The position numbers were made by a program, and so were the translations under genes. A DNA stretch of 64,000 nt from NCBI GenBank assembly GCA_005503055.1, contig SCOX01000002.1, positions 248,001 to 312,000 on the forward strand, given 5' to 3'. Positions 1 to 9,886 of the stretch are shown here, in pieces (position 1 is the first letter of the stretch; every line of letters begins with the position of its first letter). The notes under the pieces are model-generated. The model was not told the origin of the DNA. It saw nothing but the letters and a program-made list of their open reading frames with translations, and did not search any database. The DNA is from Lysobacteraceae bacterium P (lineage in GTDB: Bacteria; Pseudomonadota; Gammaproteobacteria; Xanthomonadales; Xanthomonadaceae).

Positions 1-108
1 CTGCAATCGCGCCGCCAACCAGTCCGGAAGCGCTGGCAACTCGCCGCCCTCACCGCCCTGGCCAGAACCGAAGCCCGCCGCTCCGCTCAGATCGTCCGTT
101 TCGTCCAT
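1..108 (-). CDS. Hypothetical protein, N-terminal fragment cut by the window edge
   Basis: An open reading frame on the minus strand starts at ATG 108 and runs off the left edge after 36 codons without a stop. The visible residues begin MDETDDLSGAAGFG and are rich in Gly, Glu and Asp, giving an acidic, probably flexible N-terminus that ends LPDWLAARLQ. An in-frame ATG at 117 is an alternative start; a GGGA stretch lies just upstream. Too little is visible to name a family. It is divergent from the Excalibur-type gene at 258. I call it coding because the frame stays open to the edge and the base pattern fits the genome, but this is weak. Confidence 0.35.
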   Translation of the reverse strand, partial: MDETDDLSGAAGFGSGQGGEGGELPALPDWLAARLQ

Positions 109-257
109 GACACGCATCCCGGGAATGGCCGCATCGGGAAGAACGCGTGGGGTGCGCGGGTGCGGTCATGGGGGCGCATGAATGGGCGTAGGTGCGCGGG
201 AAAGCCGGCGCTGGCGCGCGAATGCGTTACCTTCTTCATCGGCAGGGGGGCCACACG

Positions 258-581
258 ATGCAACGACTTTCGATGACCGTTTGCCTGCTCGCGCTGGCGA
301 GCGGTGCGTGGGCGCATGGCGGCGGGCTCAATGCAGAGGGCTGCCATCACGACCGCAAGAACGGCGGTTACCACTGCCATCGTGGCGCTGCGCCCGCAAC
401 GGGCCCGGCGAGGTCGCAGCCGTTGCCGTATGCGAACGCCTTGCAACCCGGTGCCGCGTCCGGTCACGTCTTTCGCAATTGCGCCGAAGCACGCGCCGCC
501 GGTGCCGCTCCCGTGCGTCGTGGCGATGCCGGTTATGGCCGGCACCTGGATCGCGATGGGGACGGCGTGGGTTGCGAGTGA
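258..581 (+). CDS. Secreted Excalibur-domain (calcium-binding-like) protein with YHCH motif
   Basis: This is a small protein of 107 residues. The start is ATG 258, chosen over the upstream in-frame ATG because a G-rich Shine-Dalgarno stretch (241-250) precedes it and because it begins a clean signal peptide, MQRLSMTVCLLALASGAWA. After cleavage comes HGGGLNAEGCHHDRKNGGYH, a His/Cys-rich motif often found in small secreted proteins of proteobacteria. The C-terminus (FRNCAEARAAG ... HLDRDGDGVGCE) is an Excalibur domain, with paired cysteines and an EF-hand-like DRDGDG loop expected to bind calcium. The protein is probably periplasmic or secreted and its function is unknown. It seems to be a single gene, convergent with the chimeric VirB6 gene. 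Confidence 0.75.
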   Translation: MQRLSMTVCLLALASGAWAHGGGLNAEGCHHDRKNGGYHCHRGAAPATGPARSQPLPYANALQPGAASGHVFRNCAEARAAGAAPVRRGDAGYGRHLDRDGDGVGCE

Positions 582-599
582 TCGAAACCTGGCGGCCCC

Positions 600-630
600 G
601 TAGGCGGGGTAAGCGCAGCGCACCCGGGTC
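600..630 (+). repeat. Half copy of the GTAGCCCGGG...CACCCGGG intergenic repeat
   Basis: The stretch resembles one arm of the repeat that occurs as full inverted pairs at 6535-6617, 26538-26610, 29229-29312 and 61848-61925. Here only one degenerate arm is present, between the Excalibur gene and the 3' end of the chimeric ORF. Confidence 0.5.
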
Positions 631-648
631 CCTCATGACGCGACACCC

Positions 649-1074
649 TCACGCCGCCACGCGGTGCTCGTAGTACGGACGCTGCTTGTCTTCCAGGATC
701 GCATCGAGCGCGGCGAGGTTGCCGGGGTCCGGGTTGAGCCACGCGTCCACGTGCTCGGGCTTGATGTTGAGAATGGTGCGGTCGTGCCCGGTCATCGCCA
801 CTTCCGGCTCCGGCTCGTCGGTGATGGCGGCGCACGACAGCAGTTCCTCGACGCCGTCCGTCCAGCGGAACCACAGCACCGGGATGTAGAGCGGCTCGCC
901 GGTCTGCGCGGTGAACTCCAGCTCCACGCTTTGCGGGCGCTCGCCGCTGGCCAGCGCGCGGTGCTCGTAGTCGTGGCGGCTGACGCTCTCGTAGAAATGC
1001 GTGGCAACCATGACGCCGTGGTGGTGCCCGTAGAGTTTCTTCCACACGGTGCGCAGGCTGTCGCGACGCGCGTT
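649..1074 (-). other. SRAP (YedK/HMCES-like) C-terminal fragment within the chimeric ORF
   Basis: The last 142 codons of the chimeric ORF align by eye with the second half of SRAP proteins such as E. coli YedK. NNAR matches the conserved INAR, HFYES the FxE region, GEPLYIPVLWFRW the central strand, and GHDRTILNIKPEHVDAWL the HDR segment followed by the WL motif. The ending YYEHRVAA is what I recall from xanthomonad SRAP homologues. The N-terminal half with the catalytic Cys2 is absent upstream and I did not find it elsewhere in the window. The upstream flank (1080-1900) appears less GC-rich than this segment, which fits a junction near 1075. Confidence 0.65.
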
Positions 1075-2967
1075 GTTTAGGAACCCACAGACCGTTAGGA
1101 GATGCGGTACCGTAGCAGTCACTAACAGGTCAGCACGGGTACCAGAACCGACATTTGGCCGCCAACCACTGCTAACACTGAAGCTCACATCCGCGCCTTG
1201 GTCGGATATGTGTCCAGCGGCATCGGCGGCAGCCAGGTAGGCGCCTACGTCCACATTCATCACGGCGTTGCGCGCTGAGTAGCCGTAATCAACGGCGTTG
1301 CTGTACGAGTCTGCCACGAAGTTGAAGTTGTATTGGCGTCCGTCCTGTTCTAAGTAGGTACTGGTGCCTGTTTCGGGTGTGGAGCTTGAAGTTTCCAAAT
1401 GGCTGGCCAGCTGATCAACGGCATCTTTTCGGCGGGTGATGTTCTCGGGTGTTTCGCGCACGAAGGCGCGTAGCGCCCCCTCCGTTTCTGCGCCCCAACT
1501 CCCCGTCACGCCTTCAGGGTGCGGTGGATTTCGCTCAAAGCTTCGGGTCATCAACGAATAGCCCGCTTCACGGACGATCCGCTGTGCCGCCAGAACTTCA
1601 GTCGGGTTGCGGTTGTTTGACCGAAGCAACGCATCTGCGAATGCCTGGTCCTGGATGACCCGCTGAGTTTCGTCGGTACCCCGGAATCCTTCTAACGCTG
1701 AATCGATCGGCGGAGGAAGACTACCGATGGCGATAGGGTCCAGCCCGGACGGCAGGGGGTTACCGCCGCCAATCAAACTGTTGGACGCCAGCGCATCCGG
1801 ATAGCGTTCCGAGAAGGCCGCGCTCTCATCAACCGGATTGACGGCGGCGCTGTTTCCGCCGTCCGCCATATGCACCATCGGGTGAGATTTCTTGATCTCT
1901 TCGGCCTGCGTCGGATCCTGCGGCAGCCTGAACGGAAATGGCGGAAGCTCCCCTTCGCTGTCCCTCGGTGGTGGGGCGGAATGCGCTTGTCTCTGCGCAT
2001 CGCCCACCTCCGATTCCGAGCGCGAGCGTCCACCCCCGGCACGCCCAAATACCGAGAACGCGAGAAAGCTGCCCAGCGTGCCCTGGAAGTAGAACGTCGC
2101 AATGGGGGGAATAAGCAACAGGACGATCGTGAGCATGAGGCCGATGCCACCCTGCATCATTGCCGCACTGCTCACGCTCACCGGGTTCAATCCGGTGTTG
2201 GCCGCGGCGACATAGACGCCGATGAGCACCTCGGACGTCGCCAGCACGATCTTCATCATCATTACGGCGCAGAACGCGAGCACGGCCTGACCGAACAGGG
2301 TGCCGATGCCGTACAGCAACCACTTCTGAAACAGGGCCTGCGTCGGCTTGAACAGCAGGCTCAGGATGAACAACGGCGCGAAACCGACGAATAGCGCCAG
2401 CGCCATCTGGTACATCACCAGCAGCGCACCGCCCATGAGTGCCGGCCCGCCCGTGCCGAGGCCGGCCAGCCACTGCGCGCGGCCCTTGTCCGTGTGGAGG
2501 TTCTCGCTGCCGTCGTAGAAGTTCAGTATGTCGATGGCGACCATCGCCGCCTCCATCTTGGCCAGGCTCTGGTTGACCACGTCCTCGACGCGCTGCTCCT
2601 TGCCGGTCATCAGCTGCGTGATTTCCATCGGAAGGTCGTTCACCAGGAACGCGTACAGCTGAGCGTTTCCGAATGTCATGGTCATCGCCAGGGTGACAAT
2701 GAAGGCGGCACGCGCGGTATCGACCACGCCTTCCATGGCGTGGGACGCTTTGCCTTGCAGGATGCGGACGCCGAGCCACGCTATCCGCAGGGCCAACAGC
2801 ACGGCCGCACTGCTGCCAACCCAGCGCATCATTTCGTGGAGCATGTTGTCGCGGAAGGTGTCGATTTCCCGGTGGATGAAATCGAAGACGACGTCGTAAT
2901 AGAGCCATTGCGCTGCGCCTTCCCATTGCACCGTAAGCGCAGGCAGCAGTGCGGTGATGGCGTCCAT
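649..2967 (-). CDS. VirB6/TrbL-like type IV secretion membrane protein fused in frame to an SRAP C-terminal fragment
   Basis: One uninterrupted frame of 772 codons holds two unrelated parts. Residues 1 to about 310 look like a VirB6/TrbL inner-membrane protein: an N-terminal amphipathic stretch, then about six hydrophobic segments (near 45-70, 85-110, 180-230, 240-265 and 275-300). Residues 320-455 are a polar, Pro/Ser-rich linker. Residues about 455-503 resemble a peptidoglycan-binding repeat (AAQRIVREAGY ... GSWGAETEGALRAF). From residue 631 the sequence switches to the C-terminal part of an SRAP/YedK-type protein (NNAR, HFYES, GEPLYIPVLW, GHDRTI). No other T4SS gene is visible here. The SRAP part lacks the catalytic N-terminal Cys, so it cannot be a working SRAP enzyme alone. 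It may be a recombination product, a decayed element boundary, or a real fusion; I favour recombination. Confidence 0.7.
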   Translation of the reverse strand: MDAITALLPALTVQWEGAAQWLYYDVVFDFIHREIDTFRDNMLHEMMRWVGSSAAVLLALRIAWLGVRILQGKASHAMEGVVDTARAAFIVTLAMTMTFGNAQLYAFLVNDLPMEITQLMTGKEQRVEDVVNQSLAKMEAAMVAIDILNFYDGSENLHTDKGRAQWLAGLGTGGPALMGGALLVMYQMALALFVGFAPLFILSLLFKPTQALFQKWLLYGIGTLFGQAVLAFCAVMMMKIVLATSEVLIGVYVAAANTGLNPVSVSSAAMMQGGIGLMLTIVLLLIPPIATFYFQGTLGSFLAFSVFGRAGGGRSRSESEVGDAQRQAHSAPPPRDSEGELPPFPFRLPQDPTQAEEIKKSHPMVHMADGGNSAAVNPVDESAAFSERYPDALASNSLIGGGNPLPSGLDPIAIGSLPPPIDSALEGFRGTDETQRVIQDQAFADALLRSNNRNPTEVLAAQRIVREAGYSLMTRSFERNPPHPEGVTGSWGAETEGALRAFVRETPENITRRKDAVDQLASHLETSSSTPETGTSTYLEQDGRQYNFNFVADSYSNAVDYGYSARNAVMNVDVGAYLAAADAAGHISDQGADVSFSVSSGWRPNVGSGTRADLLVTATVPHLLTVCGFLNNARRDSLRTVWKKLYGHHHGVMVATHFYESVSRHDYEHRALASGERPQSVELEFTAQTGEPLYIPVLWFRWTDGVEELLSCAAITDEPEPEVAMTGHDRTILNIKPEHVDAWLNPDPGNLAALDAILEDKQRPYYEHRVAA

Positions 2968-3281
2968 GAGCTGTGAGCCGAGAGCAGGAAGTCTTGCGAT
3001 CTTCCCTGCCCTCGCCCGTAACCTCCATGAGCGTTATTCCCCGCGCGCGGTGGGTCTCTCACGTGATGGGGGAGTTATCCAAATCAAGAGTTGCGAGGAC
3101 GATCGGGATCGGCACACCGTCGCATCCGAAATCTCGCCAGTGTTGTCGCGCGAATTGAGCCGCTTGGCGAAAGCTGGAATTGCATGAGGCCATGCGGTCG
3201 CTGAGACGGACTCGCACTCTGCACAATGCCGCCGAATCGCGCCAGAATTTGCAGCGATTCCGGGGAATGATCGTCAGACAT
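2968..3281. other. Intergenic region between the chimeric VirB6 gene and the aceE terminator
   Basis: About 310 bases with no credible gene. It contains a 7-bp inverted repeat, GAATCGC/GCGATTC (3234-3240 and 3254-3260), of unknown meaning. It presumably carries the promoter for the minus-strand chimeric gene, but I cannot point to clear -35/-10 boxes. Confidence 0.5.
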
Positions 3282-3311
3282 AAGAAAGGCGGCCTGTCGG
3301 CCGCCTTTCTT
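3282..3311. terminator. Intrinsic terminator downstream of aceE
   Basis: A perfect 13-bp stem (AAGAAAGGCGGCC / GGCCGCCTTTCTT) with a TGTC loop. The A-rich and T-rich ends of the stem make it usable in both directions. It lies 40 bases beyond the aceE stop codon on the minus strand. Confidence 0.8.
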
Positions 3312-3351
3312 CTCGCCCGTCCTCTCCCACGAGGGGAGAGGGGTACAGGCA

Positions 3352-6054
<2,703 letters not shown>

Positions 6055-6637
6055 GCGTATCGCGGCCCCTATTGGCCGCGCCTCGTGTGGGGACGGGTTA
6101 GAGCACCGATTCTAACAGGGCGATCCGGGCCGCCGGACCCCGTGGAATGGGCCGGAGCGTTGCGACGAAAGGCGAATTGCGGCGCGGGTTTGCGTACGGG
6201 GGCGGATGGGTGGGAAGTGGCCGGGAGCGGCCCGATTCCGCCGTCCCGGCGAGGGCCGCGGCCCCGGCCGTCATGCCCTCCGCGCTGTCTCGTCATTCCA
6301 GCGACAGCGGTCAGTCGTCATCCCGGCGGAGGCCGGGATCCGGGCCGTCACGTCCTCCGCGCTGTCTCGTCATTCCAGCGAAAGCTGGAATCCATTTTTG
6401 CTGTGCTCATCGCCGAGGCGCTCTCGACGTCACGTGCTCGACGGACGCAGGCTCTCTGACAAGTTGACGGCCTGGTTCCCGGCCTTCGCCGGGATGACGG
6501 GCTGGCGGCGGTCACGGGGGCCTGCCCAGGCGCCGTAGCCCGGGTAAGCGAAGCGCACCCGGGGATCATGCGGTCCCGCGCAACCTTGTCCCGGGTGCGC
6601 TTCGCTACCCGGGCTACGGGATGAGGGCCGTTACGCG
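6055..6637. repeat. Repeat-rich intergenic region (GTCATTCCAGCG palindromes)
   Basis: No gene is supported in this 580-base gap. It holds several short palindromes of one family: 6316-6341 and 6368-6393 in one orientation and about 6472-6498 in the other. Each has arms such as TTCCAGC/GCTGGAA or CCCGGC/GCCGGG. A direct repeat of about 28 bases (starting CCTCCGCGCTGTCTCG) occurs at roughly 6277 and 6353. These look like REP-type elements. The aceE promoter must lie at the low end; TAGAAT on the minus strand at 6109-6114 could be its -10 box. Confidence 0.65.
6535..6617. repeat. Paired inverted GTAGCCCGGG repeat (REP/BIME-like)
   Basis: Two arms of about 29 bases, each carrying GTAGCCCGGGTA...GCGAAGCGCACCCGGG or its complement, face each other around a loop of about 25 bases. 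The RNA of either strand would fold into a long hairpin. The same structure recurs in at least three other intergenic regions of this window. It lies just past the stop of the EF-hand gene and could act as its transcript end. Confidence 0.75.
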
Positions 6638-6982
6638 CTACTTCCCCGGGGGCGGTGCGACCGGCATGCCCAGCACCTGGCGCTGGAACGTGATCATTTC
6701 CTCGCGCGTCACGCGGCCGTCGTGGTCGGCGTCCATGTGGTCGAACAACGCACGCGCGCCGGTGGCGTGTTCGGCGGCGGTGACCACGCCGTCGCCGTCC
6801 AGGTCCATCGGCATCGGGTCGTCCGACGGCGGCGGCGTTGGGGCGACCTGCGCTGCGGGTTGCGTTGCGGGATTGGGCGGAACGGAGGGCGACACGGGCG
6901 CGGTCGGCGTCGTCTGCGCCCAGATCACGATGGGCACGGCCACAATGGCCAGCACGAGCATTGCGCGGATTGCGACCTTCAT
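6638..6982 (-). CDS. Secreted or membrane-anchored EF-hand protein
   Basis: The gene encodes 114 residues. The start ATG 6982 gives MKVAIRAMLVLAIVAVPIVI, a signal peptide or N-terminal membrane anchor. A Pro/Thr/Ala-rich spacer of about 40 residues follows. Then come two EF-hand calcium-binding loops, DLDGDGVVTAAE and DADHDGRVTREE, in the second half. The tail is Pro-rich (PVAPPPGK). Similar small periplasmic EF-hand proteins are common in xanthomonads; the role is unknown. It is divergent from the TonB-dependent receptor gene at 7032, with only 49 bases between the starts, so the two may share a control region. Confidence 0.8.
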   Translation of the reverse strand: MKVAIRAMLVLAIVAVPIVIWAQTTPTAPVSPSVPPNPATQPAAQVAPTPPPSDDPMPMDLDGDGVVTAAEHATGARALFDHMDADHDGRVTREEMITFQRQVLGMPVAPPPGK

Positions 6983-7031
6983 GACCCCACCCCTGCAGGA
7001 CGATTTCGGCCGCCACGTTAACGAGGGGCCT

Positions 7032-9164
7032 GTGTGCAAGCCTTCACGGCACACGCGACCCCGACCGGCCGCCACGCCGCTGTGCATCGCGATGTCCGCC
7101 GTCCTTGCCCTGCCCGGCGCGCTCTTCGTGCCGGCCCACGCGCAGTCGCGCGACGCGGCGACCACGCTCGACACGGTGGAGGTGCTGGGTGCGCGGCATG
7201 CGCTGTCGGATTTCCCGGGCTCGATCAGCGTCATCGATGGCGACACGCTGCGCGCGGGCCAGCGCCAGGTGTCGTTGGCCGAAGCGCTGGTGCGCGCGCC
7301 CGGCATCACCGTGCTCGACCGCCAGAACTACGCGCAGGACCTGCAGGTGCAGAGCCGCGGCTTCGGCGCGCGTTCCACCTTCGGCATTCGCGGCATCAAG
7401 CTGATCGTGGACGGCATTCCGTCGTCCGCGCTCGACGGCCAGGGCCAGGCGGCGAGCTTTCCGCTGAGCGCGCTCGACCGCATCCAGGTGCTGCGCGGGC
7501 CGCTCGCACTGCAATACGGCAACGCGGCAGGCGGTGCGATCGTCGGCGAGACGGGGTTCGATGGGCCGTCGGCGGAGGCCGAAGGCTGGGTGGGTTCCAA
7601 TTCCAGCGCCCGTGTCGCGGCCGGTTTCGAAGGCGCGAGTTCCGAGGCGTGGCAATGGCGCGCGCTCGGCAGTTTCTTCACCACCGATGGCGATCGCCCG
7701 CACAGCTCGGCGCAACGTTCGCAACTCGACGCGATCGCGCAGTACACGCCGGACGACAATTCGCGTTTGCGCATCGTCGCCGGCGGATTGAGCCAGCCGT
7801 ATACCGACGACCCGCTGGGCCTCACGCGCGCGCAGTGGGAGCGCGATCCGCATGGGACGGATCCGGTCGCCGAACAGTTCGATACGCGCAAGAAGATCGA
7901 CAACGCGCAGGTCGGCGCGCGTTGGGAAGACGAATACGCGCACGGCCGCGAGTACTGGATCGGCGGCTATGGCGTCACGCGCGACGTGGTGCAATACCTC
8001 GCCATCCCCATCGCCGCGCAGCGCGCGCCCAGCAGCGCGGGTGGCGTGATCGATCTGGGGCGGCGTTCGAGCGGCATCGACGCGGGACATCGCTGGGATT
8101 TCGAACGCAGCGCACTGACGCTGGGCGTCGAGTCCGGCTGGCTCAACGAGCAACGGCGCGGCTACGAGAACTTCGTCGGCACGCAGCTCGGCGTGCGCGG
8201 CGCTCTGCGTCGCGATGAAGACAACCGCATCCGCAGCAACGAGGCGTTCGTGCTCGGCGAATTGCGCCCGGCCGAGGCGTGGACGCTGCTCGGCGCGGTG
8301 CGCCATGCGAATCTGCGCTTCGAGTCCGACGACCATTACATCGCGCCCGGCAACGGCGACGACAGCGGCACGCTGGATTACGGCGAAACCGCGGCGGCGC
8401 TGGGCGTGTCGCGCGCTTTCGATTCGGGTGAGGTGTTCGCCAGCGTCGGACGCGGGTTCGAGACCCCGACGGTGACGGAGCTCGCGTATCGGCCCGACGG
8501 CAGCGCCGGCTTCAACACCGACCTGCAACCGGCGCATTTCGACACGGCCGAAGTAGGCGTGCGCTGGCGGTTTGCGTCGAACACGGCGAGCGTGTCGGTG
8601 TACCGCATCGAAGGCGAAGACGAGATCGTGCCGGCGACCAACAGCGGGGGCCGCGCGAGCTACGCCAACGCCGGCAGCACGCAGCGCGATGGCATGGAGG
8701 CGGGGTTCGAAGGCCGCTTCCATCCGCAATGGTCGTACGCACTGACGGCGAACTGGTTGCGTGCGCGCTTCACGGGGCCGTTCGCGTATCGCGTGACGAG
8801 CGGCGCGGTGCAGGTGGTGGACGCGGGCAATCGCATTCCCGGCATTCCGCGCGCCGACGGCTACGCCGAACTGGCCTGGAACACGCACGACGGCCGCACC
8901 GTCGCGGCGGTGGAGATGCGCGCCAGCGACGGCGTGCCCACCGACGATCGCAACACCGATGCTTCCGACGGCTACGCCACCCTCGCCCTGCGCCTGCAAT
9001 GGCGCGCGGCCGCGTCGGGCTGGTACGGCTTCGCGCGCGTGGACAACGTGTTCGACCGCGACTACGCCGGATCGGTGATCGTCAACGAGGGCAATGCGCG
9101 CTACTTCGAACCGGCGCCGGGGCGCGGCTTCACGCTCGGCATCGGCTGGAAGGCAGGCGGGTAA
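7032..9164 (+). CDS. TonB-dependent receptor of the PqqU/YncD type
   Basis: An outer-membrane beta-barrel receptor of about 710 residues that imports a substrate with TonB energy. I chose GTG 7032: it has GAGGGG just upstream, and it yields a basic n-region followed by the hydrophobic core and cleavage site ALPGALFVPAHA. ATG 7092 is the alternative. The plug domain starts at TLDTVEVLGARHALSDF. The segment RQNYAQDLQVQSRGFGARST and the later VDGIPSSALDGQGQAASF closely match what I recall of E. coli YncD/PqqU, a receptor linked to pyrroloquinoline quinone uptake. The barrel continues to FTLGIGWKAGG, so the C-terminus lacks the usual terminal aromatic residue. A substrate other than PQQ is possible. 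Confidence 0.85.
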   Translation: MCKPSRHTRPRPAATPLCIAMSAVLALPGALFVPAHAQSRDAATTLDTVEVLGARHALSDFPGSISVIDGDTLRAGQRQVSLAEALVRAPGITVLDRQNYAQDLQVQSRGFGARSTFGIRGIKLIVDGIPSSALDGQGQAASFPLSALDRIQVLRGPLALQYGNAAGGAIVGETGFDGPSAEAEGWVGSNSSARVAAGFEGASSEAWQWRALGSFFTTDGDRPHSSAQRSQLDAIAQYTPDDNSRLRIVAGGLSQPYTDDPLGLTRAQWERDPHGTDPVAEQFDTRKKIDNAQVGARWEDEYAHGREYWIGGYGVTRDVVQYLAIPIAAQRAPSSAGGVIDLGRRSSGIDAGHRWDFERSALTLGVESGWLNEQRRGYENFVGTQLGVRGALRRDEDNRIRSNEAFVLGELRPAEAWTLLGAVRHANLRFESDDHYIAPGNGDDSGTLDYGETAAALGVSRAFDSGEVFASVGRGFETPTVTELAYRPDGSAGFNTDLQPAHFDTAEVGVRWRFASNTASVSVYRIEGEDEIVPATNSGGRASYANAGSTQRDGMEAGFEGRFHPQWSYALTANWLRARFTGPFAYRVTSGAVQVVDAGNRIPGIPRADGYAELAWNTHDGRTVAAVEMRASDGVPTDDRNTDASDGYATLALRLQWRAAASGWYGFARVDNVFDRDYAGSVIVNEGNARYFEPAPGRGFTLGIGWKAGG

Positions 9165-9273
9165 GCGCGGGCCGGTATCGCGTCGCGATGACGGGCGTGC
9201 GGTTAGGCTGCCTCCAGCGTGTCGCGGCGGCGGACCCATCGCCGGGACGCGGTTCGCCAACGGGAGAACACCC

Positions 9274-9783
9274 ATGTGTGGGCGATGGCTGCGTGGCTGC
9301 CTGCCCTGGCTGCTTCTGATGACGCTGCTGATGGCGGGATGCCGCACGACGCACGCGCCGGGCGCGATGCAACCCGAAGAAGCACCGGCTGCCATCGCAG
9401 CGCCGGCACCCATCACCGCGACGCGCGGCGAGTTCACCCTGCCGGCCGACAAACTGGACGTGTGGAACGCGGTCGGCCAGATCGTCGTGCGCACCGACGG
9501 CGTCGAGTACCTGGGGCGCGCGCAGATGCTCGATCTGTACTCGCTGCGCTATCGCGGCGTGGAATTCCTCATCCTGACCAAGGCGATGACCGCCGCCGAG
9601 ACGGGCAACGTGATGCGCACGCGCGTGACCGCGGCCACGCCGGCGGGCAAACCCATCGACAGCGACGCCACCGCCGCATTGCTCGGCCTGCTGCAGCGCG
9701 CGCTGCCGACGGAAGTCGAAAGCGTGCGTGTGCGCCAGGCGGCGGCGAAGAAGAAGAAAGCCGCCAAGGGCGGAAAGCCCTGA
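9274..9783 (+). CDS. Hypothetical lipoprotein
   Basis: The product has 169 residues. The start ATG 9274 has GGGAGA seven bases upstream. The N-terminus is a type II signal with the lipobox LLMAGC, so the mature protein begins at Cys and is probably anchored in a membrane facing the periplasm. The body (residues about 45-150) is a mixed alpha/beta domain of unknown family, including LDVWNAVGQIVVRTDGVEYL and TAALLGLLQRALPTEVE. The C-terminus is Lys-rich (KKKKAAKGGK). It follows the receptor gene by 110 bases on the same strand, but I see no reason to tie their functions. Confidence 0.7.
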   Translation: MCGRWLRGCLPWLLLMTLLMAGCRTTHAPGAMQPEEAPAAIAAPAPITATRGEFTLPADKLDVWNAVGQIVVRTDGVEYLGRAQMLDLYSLRYRGVEFLILTKAMTAAETGNVMRTRVTAATPAGKPIDSDATAALLGLLQRALPTEVESVRVRQAAAKKKKAAKGGKP

Positions 9784-9886
9784 ACGAGGCGCCCTGCCGG
9801 CACGCGCCGCGGCCCGAAACGACGATCTGTTACGCTCCGGCTCGCCAGTCCGTGCCGCACTGCCCCTCCGACGTGAGCAGAGCACC

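Noticed and set aside
649-3281. An integrated prophage or complete conjugative element
   Set aside because: There is no integrase, relaxase, VirB4, attachment-site pair or tRNA. A single VirB6-like ORF is not enough.
7044-9494. An 816-codon open frame on the minus strand
   Set aside because: It is the antisense shadow of the TonB-dependent receptor gene and has no recognisable motif.
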